Shown here: positions 56,669 to 64,000 of the stretch, piece after piece
How the letters are laid out: the number at the start of each line of letters is the position of its first letter
How positions within the stretch are numbered: position 1 is the stretch's first letter
Source of the DNA: Hexactinellida sp. DTS-2022
Taxonomy: Eukaryota > Porifera > Hexactinellida
Assembly (NCBI GenBank): GCA_028753945.1
Contig: JAPNXP010000011.1
Span: 806,001 to 870,000 of the forward strand
Direction: 5' to 3'
Length of the DNA: 64,000 nucleotides
Position numbers and translations under genes: made by a program
The notes under the pieces: generated by a model
Databases searched by the model: none
The model's input: the letters and a program-made list of their open reading frames with translations, nothing else
What the model was told of the DNA's origin: nothing

Positions 56669-57627
56669 TATTATTAAATCTCGATTGTTGTTTGTTTGTT
56701 TGTGTGTGTGTGTGTGTTTGTTTGTCCGGATTGTATTAAAGTGATGGGGGAATAGAAACCGCAATTAATATTGGGATTTAAATTAACTTTTAAATGTTAT
56801 AATGGGTAAACAAATGTTACAATAGGTAAACAAGTATGCTGAACACGAATTTCGCATTTATAAATTTCTAATATGAATATTTGTTGTTGTTGTTTACACA
56901 AAATAGGTAAACAAATTAATGAAAATTCAAAATCAACCTAGAAGTTAGCTTCTGACGGATATTATTGGTAAACAAGTATGCTGAACACGAATTTCACGTT
57001 CATAAATCTCTAATATGAATATTTGTTGTTGTTTTTTACACAAAATAGGTAAACAAATTAATGAAAATTCAAAATCGACCTAGAAGTTAGCTTCTGACGG
57101 GTATTATTGGTAAACAAGTTAAAACTATGGAAAATGGTAGAAAGAGATGTATATAACGTCCCTATCTACCATTTCCATGGCAGAAAGGGTGAGGAGTAAG
57201 GCCGCACAACGGCCGTTAACTTGAGGTGCGTAGCACCCAGTGGCGGCGCGAGGTGGGAGCGCGGGGGGGCGGCCGCCCCCCCTGGCTTTTGATCCGCCCC
57301 CCCTGTGGGGGGGCGGGAACTCGCTTGTCTGTTATAGGAGTACTTAATGTTAATGCGGAAATGCTAAATGCCCTGGACAGGGAGTTCATAATTAGCCGTT
57401 TTGCACCACCGTACACTATTATAGGACAGATTATTTAACCAAGTTTGTCATTAAAAATATCGATTTTGGTTTGAATGTGAATTTTGGAATGTTTACAACT
57501 ATTGGGTTTGCCCCTCCAGTGCATTGGTCCGCCCCCCTTTCGCCCCCCCACTGGGGCTGTGCTGGCGCCGCCCCTGGTAGCACCGATCAGTCGCAAAGCG
57601 ACCGAGACCGAAGGGCTCGTATAGTAT
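56669..57627 (+). mobile_element. Helitron-like element with internal tandem repeat and MITE
   Basis: Starts TCTATATTATTAAATCTCG followed by a TGTTTG tract, and ends GTCGCAAAGCGACC, GAGACCGAAGGGCTCGTAT, the same 3' end as the array at 30.4-32.6 kb. GGCCGCACAACGGCC replaces the GGCCGCGAAGCGGCC hairpin with the stem kept. The middle (56812-57125) repeats a unit of about 142 bp starting GGTAAACAAGTATGCTGAAC two and a half times; the same unit occurs at 34318 and 60760-60990. Split near its 3' end by the MITE at 57238. Directly comparable to small Helitrons; class inferred. Confidence 0.65.
57238..57576. mobile_element. GC-rich hAT MITE inside the Helitron-like element
   Basis: 339 bp; left CAGTGGCGGCGCGAGG, right GCTGGCGCCGCCCCTG, perfect 8-bp duplication GTAGCACC (57230-57237, 57577-57584). 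Long G and C runs beside each end. Confidence 0.9.
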
Positions 57628-57979
57628 ATATCAACATACAATAAACTATCAATTGTATATTTTATGGCACTCACTTCATCATATTCTTATTTTAAGTGTA
57701 CATATTGTTACAAAGAGTACGAATTGTTACAAAGCTCTAAAATTAGATATATTGATGCCATCAATCACTACAGAATCCAAAAAGGAGCAAATTATCAAGT
57801 TAAGTTCGGACTGGACTTAACTTTTGCTTAGTTTTAAAGTAAAACTAAACAAAAACTTGTTTAAGTATAAGTTAAGAAGTTTAGTGAATAACCCCCCTGG
57901 TTAATTATGGTTATATTGATAGGGTAAGTAAACCGTCATACAACAGAATAAGAAATAAACAATAATAAATACAAACTGT

Positions 57980-59215
57980 TTAAAAACATTGCAGATAATA
58001 GTTGGGGTTACGAGATAAAACACAAATTGTTCCTAAGTTGGAAATACAAACTCCAAGGGGGTCAATAAACTCTCCCCATCCCTCCCCTTTCCTTCCCAAG
58101 GTGTGAATATGCTGACCAGATTCCGTGTATACCTTGATGGCATTAGCATCAAAGTCGCTAATGATGACATTACCAGCTGAGTCCAAACAGAAGAAGAAAG
58201 GGCTAGCGACCAAACTGTCCTCTGTCCCTAGAGAGACACAGGAACTGAGGGGGTGTCCTTCTCGAGAGAAGAAATGGACACATTTTGGACTCAAGTCTAG
58301 CACCACGATGCGATCAGCTGACAGCTTAACGTCTGTAGGGTTATCCAACAGTCCTATTCCGATACATGACTTGAATTTGAGGAGTTGCGAGTATACGCAC
58401 ACTCTGTTGTTCCTGCTATCTGCAACTAACACATCTCCGTTAGTGTCGATACAGAGTCCAAAGGGCAAGTTAAACTCTCCTTTCTTGTTGCCTTCAGTTC
58501 CGGTTCTGTTGATGAGTTTACAATCTTTCTTTCGGAACAGTAACAATGCATGGTGCCATATGTCGGTTACGAATATGGACTTATTATTAACAGCTATTCC
58601 CCAAGGCCACTTGAGTTTATCATTCTTGAATTGCGCCACAAGCTCTCCCTTTAACGACACTGTTTGCACACGATGGTTCTCACAATCTGCTATGTACATT
58701 AGCTCAGTGGATTCATCGAATGCTATTCCTCTGGCATCCAACTTATTAGTACCTTCACCATACTTCCCAGCTGTTATTACCGGTTCTCGCTTGAGAGAAT
58801 AGTCCGGTATCTCACACGGGACTATCTCTCCTAGCTCGGATATAAGCTGTCGGATTGAGTCCTTATTTTGACACCTGAAGACGGGACATGGGAATGTAGC
58901 AGATGATTCCAGTTTCTTTATGCCCTGTTGGTAGAATTGTGTGGCCTGTTCATGGAACTCTAGGTTTGGGTTTACCTTTATGCTCATTTCTTGCATTTGT
59001 TGCTGTACCCTTTCCAGTTCTTCTATTGCAGCGATACGAGTGATCTCTTTGTTCATGTGGTCCTCTCGCAGCTCACGGACCCTCTGACGGAGAGCGTCCC
59101 TCCTCGCGATCAGCTGATCGATTAGGGGATCGAATGTTTGGTGGATTATAGTGGCGACATCGTCGAAATGTGCCATTTTATCGAAAGTTAAATCTGTAGG
59201 CATATTAGTGGCCAT
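57980..59215 (-). CDS. coiled-coil NHL beta-propeller protein, paralogue 2
   Basis: Complete intronless frame of 411 residues from ATG 59215. Same architecture as the gene at 34854-36083: N-terminal TFDKMAHFDDVATIIHQTF, coiled coil with EELERVQQQMQEM, then six NHL-like blades including RGIAFDESTELMYIADCENHRVQ, FGLCIDTNGDVLVADSRNNRV and FFCLDSAGNVIISDFDANAIKVY. It carries two extra residues near position 5 and a CPVFRCQNKD segment where paralogue 1 has CPAFRFENTY. Differences are scattered and the frame is intact in both, so both are probably functional. The plus-strand 225-codon frame opposite (58125-58802) is a shadow. Confidence 0.9.
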   Translation of the reverse strand: MATNMPTDLTFDKMAHFDDVATIIHQTFDPLIDQLIARRDALRQRVRELREDHMNKEITRIAAIEELERVQQQMQEMSIKVNPNLEFHEQATQFYQQGIKKLESSATFPCPVFRCQNKDSIRQLISELGEIVPCEIPDYSLKREPVITAGKYGEGTNKLDARGIAFDESTELMYIADCENHRVQTVSLKGELVAQFKNDKLKWPWGIAVNNKSIFVTDIWHHALLLFRKKDCKLINRTGTEGNKKGEFNLPFGLCIDTNGDVLVADSRNNRVCVYSQLLKFKSCIGIGLLDNPTDVKLSADRIVVLDLSPKCVHFFSREGHPLSSCVSLGTEDSLVASPFFFCLDSAGNVIISDFDANAIKVYTESGQHIHTLGRKGEGWGEFIDPLGVCISNLGTICVLSRNPNYYLQCF

Positions 59216-59385
59216 TCTAGTTTCTGTTACGAATTGAGTTTATTCAAATAATCTAAATAATCTAATACAGATCTATCTTATACTTATGTAACTTGAGAAT
59301 ACCAAAGTACGAAAATGGTTGCTATGGTAATATCTGGAAAATTGGGGAATTTTTATTGGTTAATTGTGTCTACTCTAGCACAATT
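59216..59385 (-). promoter_or_regulatory. conserved upstream region of NHL gene 2
   Basis: Counterpart of 36084-36250, sharing TTTATTCAAATAAT, CTATCTTATACTTATGTAAC, TTGAGAATACCAAAG and TTAATTGTGTCTACT at equal spacing. No sharp TATA box. Confidence 0.55.
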
Positions 59386-60343
59386 AGAATATTCTAAATT
59401 ACTATTTAGTAATTTAAATTGTCTATCGGATCAAACGTATTTGTTCTAGAAAATTCCCTTTTTCCCACAAACAACATTTCAGTTCTTATCCTACAGACAT
59501 TGTTGTGTTTGCCCCATAGTTTGATTCATAATTTGAATTGTACGCGCCAAATACTTGGCTCCTTAAGTTTGTGTCTGTTCTAGAAGTTACACCACAAACA
59601 ACAGTTCCAATTCTGATTCAGTAGACTCTGTCTAATAATAGGAACACCAGGGAACCGTCTTAATATGTTCGTATTATCCGGAATTCGTATTAACTGGAAT
59701 CACTTGCATGCATTTGTATAGGCTAGGGTATTATACATTGTACTCAGTATTTGTATCACTGTTTATCCATCTTTGTTGTCTAAATAAAACTTGTTGTCTA
59801 AATCTTTTGTACATTAATAGATCTCGCGAAGCGCAAACCGACCGAGACCGAAGGGTTCGTATATTAAAAGCGCAGTTGTTGTGTGTTTGTGTGTTTGTTT
59901 GTTTGTTAATTTGATGGGGGATTAGAAACCCCATTTAGGCCAGTGTTAATGATAATATTGTTTCAGCTCCATACGAAGTCTATCTGAGGATGCGGGCGGG
60001 CGGCATCTCATTATCATTATCTCCTTATTTAATGACGACATAGTCAATAATTATCTGAACAAATAGTCTAATCTGTGATTCCTTATTGATAAAATATGCT
60101 ATCGTTGGGTAATAATGCTTGTCATAGTTTCTGATTTTGTTAATAGCTAATTATGACAAAAAATTAGAATGTGTTAATAGTTAATCCTACCACAAAATTG
60201 GCAACGAACTTTGAAATGTAGGTGTAATATTGGAAATAATGACAATAATGACAATAATGACAATTTTCGTGCGGGAGTGATATCTGACGCGGGCGGTGGA
60301 GCTGAAACAAGATCCCAACCAACAGTGGCCTTATATATGAGAT
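59386..60343. other. intergenic with Helitron-like junction
   Basis: 59822-59935 has a 3' end (CTCGCGAAGCGC, CGAGACCGAAGGGTTCG) joined directly to a 5' end (TATATTAAAAGCGCAGTTGT, TGTTTG tract, GATGGGGGATTAGAAACC), another tail-to-head junction of the Helitron-like family. CACTTGCATGCATTTGTATA at 59700 recurs at 60992. AATGACAATAATGACAATAA near 60236 is a short tandem repeat. No gene. Confidence 0.55.
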
Positions 60344-60731
60344 CAGAGTGGACCATGGGTCAACATTAGTGACCCATGACCCATCTGACCCATCGCATTT
60401 GTGACCCATGACCCATTGACCCATGACCCGTCGAGTGACCCATTGACCCATCAAGTAACTCTTTGACCCATCGTGTTCCCATTGACCTTTTTAAATATCA
60501 AATTTTTAATATCTAAACATTATGTAACACAATCCGACTTGTAATAAACGTATGATGCTTGTCAATCAATAAATTTTGGTAGACTTCTAATACCAAAGAA
60601 ATACCCTGTAATGTTTCTGGGTTAAATTGATTCGTACTATAACTGGACGAACATCGAAATTCCAAATAGGTCATGGGTCAAAGAGCCGTGACCCATGACC
60701 CATCTGACCCATCGACCCATGGTCCACTCTG
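60344..60731. mobile_element. hAT MITE of the ATGGGTC-heptad family
   Basis: TIR CAGAGTGGACCATGGGTC and reverse complement; heptads in the reverse form GACCCAT dominate the left. Perfect 8-bp duplication TATGAGAT (60336-60343, 60732-60739). Confidence 0.93.
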
Positions 60732-60759
60732 TATGAGATATAAACTAACTTCAAAATGT

Positions 60760-60990
60760 TATAATAGGTAAACAAGTGTGCTGATTTCGCATTTACAATT
60801 TCTAATATGAATATTTATTGTTGTTGTTTACAAAATAGGTAAACAAATTAATCAATTTTAAAAATCGACCTAGAAGTTAACTTTCAATGGGTAATATAGG
60901 TAAAAACTAAAAAAGTATGCTGAACACGAATTTCGCATTCATAAATTTATAATGTGAATAATAATTGTTGTTGTTTACAAAAATAGGTAG
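60760..60990. repeat. AGGTAAACAA tandem repeat
   Basis: About one and a half copies of the 142-bp unit found at 56812-57125 (ATAGGTAAACAAGTGTGCTG, TGTTGTTGTTTACAAAATAG, ATCGACCTAGAAGTTA). Confidence 0.75.
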
Positions 60991-61021
60991 TCACTTGCAT
61001 GCATTTGTATAGGCTAGGGGA

Positions 61022-61671
61022 CAGGGCTGTATCAACTCATTTTGAGTTGGTAAAAAAACTCATTTCCTCGGAACCAACTCATTCATTTATATTGTACCAA
61101 CTCATTCAACTCATTCATTTGGATGTAACCAACTCATTCAACTCTTTCAATTTATCCAGTTTTATGCAACCAACTCATTTCAACTCATTCAACTCATTTC
61201 AACTCATTTTAAAACTCGTTCAACTCGACTCATTTAATTACACATTCAAATGCATGTAACTCACATGCAATTAACTCATTTAAAAAATTGTATACATATG
61301 CGATGCAAGCCACTGTTGCTAAAAAACTTGCTTCAGCACTATTTTCATGATTTCGAGTATTTTTCGAGTATTGAGATGGGATCTGCATCTCACTATGGGT
61401 TGACGCAAATACTACTTATGCCACATGGCAGGACAATTATTGTCTATGATATATATTTTAACCAATTTTAGAAATTAGTTGGTTCAAACCAACCAATTCT
61501 AAAATGAGTTGATTCAACCAACTCCTTCTAAAATGAGTTGAACTCATTTCAACTCATTCAAGTGAGCTATCAACTCATTCAACTCATTCATTTAGACCAC
61601 TATCAACTCATTCAACTCATTCAGAAAAATGAGTTGATTTTGCCAACTCAAAATGAGTTGATACAGCCCTG
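61022..61671. mobile_element. hAT element built of CAACTCATT repeats
   Basis: 650 bp; TIR CAGGGCTGTATCAACTCATT and reverse complement, perfect 8-bp duplication CTAGGGGA (61014-61021, 61672-61679). Both ends consist of many CAACTCATT or AATGAGTTG copies; the short frames over it (LIHSFNSF-type) are repeat translation. Confidence 0.93.
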
Positions 61672-62140
61672 CTAGGGGAATTAAACCTTGTACTCCTTAA
61701 CCGATATTTCCCTTATCCGTGTTCCTACAAACAAATCTGTAGTTAGTATACAGATATAGTGTATCCAATATCCATGGTATATCAACATGTCATTACTAGC
61801 ATTAACAAAGGGGGAGCTGCACATGTCAGAATTTAAATTTCTGAGTTTTGTCAGAATATTTAGTTCTGCACTTGTCAGAATGGATTTTCTAGAGTTCTGC
61901 ACTTGTCAGAATGGATTTCTAGAGTTCTGCACTTGTCAGAATGGGTTTCAGAATCCTTCTACTGACTGTTTACAATTGTCAGAAACATCTCATTTCATTT
62001 TTTGAAACTATGAATAAATGGGTTTGTGGTTGTTTTTCTCCGTCGCTTATTGGTAAACACTCTGACCTAATATGTGTGCACATCACATTGACTCTCTAAA
62101 TGGTATCGTTCTAACCAAATTAATTAATTCAAGCAACTAA
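61672..62140. other. spacer with short tandem repeat
   Basis: 61860-61950 holds three copies of a 32-33-bp unit with GTTCTGCACTTGTCAGAATG. Otherwise unremarkable; the following coding start is at 62141. Confidence 0.6.
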
Positions 62141-62267
62141 TGGATTATACTTTAGAAGAGTACAAACGTTTTAAGGGAATGGTCTTCACAACTGTAGACG
62201 GTCATAAATACGTCAGGTCCAAAGTTAACGAAGAATATATATACCTTAAGTGCGCTTTATTGTGTTG

Positions 62268-63318
62268 TGGGGTCAAAATCAAGATTCCGTGACCTCTGGC
62301 TAGTTAAGTTTTATTCCTGATTCTGATACTTTAGGATATATCTCGCGATTTAAGCTCCCATGCCGCTCTGGAAAGTTTGGGCAAACATTTTTATAGCGAC
62401 AAATTCAAAGGTCCTCCGGCAATCATTTTAAAAATTAAGGCTCCTATCTGAACATTTCATAAATTGAGATTAGAGTGTTTTTGAACAGTATACAATAAGT
62501 AGTAGCTGCACTGAAAATTTCAAATCAATCGAGAGTCGAGAATATACTTTTAATGTAATAACCTTTTGAAGATTCTTACGTCATTTGTCACCATGGGAAG
62601 TCCATTCTCAAAAAGGTTTTTAAAGGGATTTGAAGCATATATTATCCTATATGCATGCAATAACGTTTTAACTCGCTATGTAGTATGTCTCCATGTAAAT
62701 CTCGGTAATAGACCTAAATTTACCACTCTGACTCTTTGACTATACAAAAATTAAAAATCCAGTCAATTGACGTCAAAATTGTGATAATTATATATATAAA
62801 GTGGGCAAATAAAACGATTATGGGTCAATTCTTTTTGCTTCGTCAACCCCATGTGAGAGTCCCAGAAGAGTCAGAGTGGTAAATTTAGGTCTATTACCGA
62901 GATTTACATGGAGACATACTACATAGCGAGTTAAAACGTTATTTCATGTATAGGATAAGATATGCTTTAAATTCCTTAAAAAAACTTTTTCCCATGGTGA
63001 CAAATGACGTAAGAATCTTCAAAAGGTTATTACATTAAAAGTATTGTCTCGATTGATTTGAAATTTTCTTTGCAGCTACTACTTATTGTATACTGTTCAA
63101 AAACACTCTAATCTCAATTTATCAAATGTTCAGATAGGGGCCTTAATTTTTAAAATGATTGCCGGAGGACCTTTGAATTTGTCGCTATAAAAATGTTTGC
63201 CCAAACTTTCCAGAGCGACAAGGGAGCTTAAATCGCGAGATATAACCTAAAGTATCAGAATCAGGCATAAAACTTAACTAGCCAGAGGTTGGTCACGGAA
63301 TCTTGATTTTTGACCCCA
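62268..63318. repeat. 1.05-kb palindromic element in the FLYWCH gene
   Basis: Arms starting TGGGGTCAAAATCAAGATTC and ending in the reverse complement pair over about 430 bp each around a centre near 62790; inner arm marks are AAAACACTCTAATCTCAATT and GGTCTATTACCGAGATTTAC. A half copy is at 9570-9861. No target duplication recognised. Confidence 0.85.
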
Positions 63319-63405
63319 CTATAGGTGAAGTTGTAAAGGAACTGGAAGACTTAATAGACAAACCAATGCAATAACTCCTTTACTCCCACTAGCAGACTAC
63401 AAAAC

Positions 63406-63568
63406 CAGAGGCGTGCTGGGTCCAAGGGGCCCAGGCGGGATTAAGGCCTTACTACTACTCCGAATTTTTTCGGGGGCCCTACGAGCCCACGGTAAGCAAC
63501 TTTCGGGTGGTCCGGGCGGGGGGCCCGGGCAGGATTCCCGCCTGCCATGTATGGCCAGCACGCCCCTG
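63406..63568. mobile_element. hAT MITE in the FLYWCH gene
   Basis: 163 bp; ends CAGAGGCGTGCTGG and CCAGCACGCCCCTG, flanks TACAAAAC and TGTAAAAC agree at six of eight bases. Confidence 0.78.
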
Positions 63569-64000
63569 TGTAAAACAGATATTTACCGACTGAAAACAAA
63601 GTGCAAAAACACTTGCAAAGCAGTCTCAAAATAATCTCAGGAAAGTTTTCGATGATGCAACAAGAACCGACCCCAGTGCACGCGAAATTTCGTTTACTGA
63701 ATGCGAATCAGCGATGTATCGCTCGAGAAGAACGTTACAGCCTAAAATCCCACTGACTGCATCAGAATTTTGCGGAATGTTGCCATCCACAACTTTGGGA
63801 GAATTTCACCAATGTTCAGTAACATCTGGTACTGATACTGGTGTCGTCTTCTATTCCAAAGAGATGAGTACTTTGTTAGCTGAGGTGACTAACATACAAT
63901 TTTATGGCACATTTTACACAGTGCCCACTCAATTCGGACATTTATGGACCATATTTGCTGCTTTAGGAAGACACACTTTACCGGCAATACATTGCCTCAT

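Larger units (their letters stand above)
62141..64000 (+). pseudogene. FLYWCH/MULE-type transposase, broken, running off the right edge
   Basis: ATG 62141 opens about 42 codons (KGMVFTTVDGHKYVRSK ... YIYLKC) that look like the first half of a FLYWCH zinc finger, F..G..Y then YLKC. The frame is then cut by the palindrome at 62268-63318 and the MITE at 63406-63568. From about 63590 one frame gives QSAKTLAKQSQNNLRKVFDD, SRRTLQPKIPL, FHQC, DTGVVFYSKEM and FYGTFYTVPTQFGHLWTIF, then HTLPAIHCL at the edge: the N-terminal part of a MULE transposase core. The DGTF box that normally holds the first catalytic aspartate reads YGTF. Distinct from the Ulp1-bearing MULE at 20-24 kb. Inactive on this evidence. 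Confidence 0.7.

Noticed and set aside
58125..58802. 225-codon plus-strand frame
   Set aside because: Antisense shadow of the NHL gene; no domain, and the paralogous locus lacks a matching frame.
61040..61270. 86-residue Ser/Phe/Asn-rich frame
   Set aside because: Translation of CAACTCATT-type repeats within the hAT element at 61022-61671.

Overview
This window reads as metazoan nuclear DNA: AT-rich, with split or intronless animal genes and very many transposons. A hexactinellid (glass) sponge fits best by inference. The two coiled-coil plus NHL-propeller genes without RING or B-box domains resemble a family I associate with Oopsacas-like glass sponges, and the MOSPD2 and C12orf56-like genes are animal genes. 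This rests on protein style only; no database was searched.

Host genes are few. They are a secreted Cys-containing protein (11.3-11.9 kb, minus), a polyglutamine coiled-coil gene with an internal tandem duplication (25.5-27.8 kb, minus), two NHL-propeller paralogues (34.9-36.1 and 58.0-59.2 kb, minus), a MOSPD2-type CRAL-TRIO/MSP/tail-anchor protein (40.2-41.8 kb, plus) and a C12orf56-like protein with one frame break (42.7-44.2 kb, plus). Apart from the polyQ gene they show no obvious introns.

Nearly everything else is mobile DNA, much of it nested. Region 0-2 kb holds Ty3-type pol relics. Region 3.2-9.5 kb is one hAT transposase gene split by a 3.8-kb element with TTA duplications, by a three-deep stack of hAT MITEs and by a fourth MITE; at each site, removing the insert and one duplication copy brings transposase coding back together. 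Region 12.5-16.7 kb holds Ty3 and LINE relics and a 1.8-kb perfect-style palindrome. Region 18-24.2 kb holds a Ty3 pol 3' end with a 5-kb MULE (transposase, SWIM, Ulp1 protease and PHD finger) next to it. Region 30.4-32.7 kb is a head-to-tail array of about 550-bp Helitron-like units packed with GAA-triloop hairpins. Region 37.9-39.9 kb is a non-autonomous relative of the MULE holding three further nested elements. Region 49.5-56.3 kb is a tandem array of 1.2-1.4-kb units, each with a hairpin of roughly 125 bp. The window ends in a broken FLYWCH/MULE transposase.

I found target-site duplications (5-10 bp, or TA/TTA) by eye for about twenty elements, and these fix the order of several insertions. 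No tRNA, rRNA, CRISPR or bacterial feature was seen. Boundaries of repeats without a duplication are approximate.
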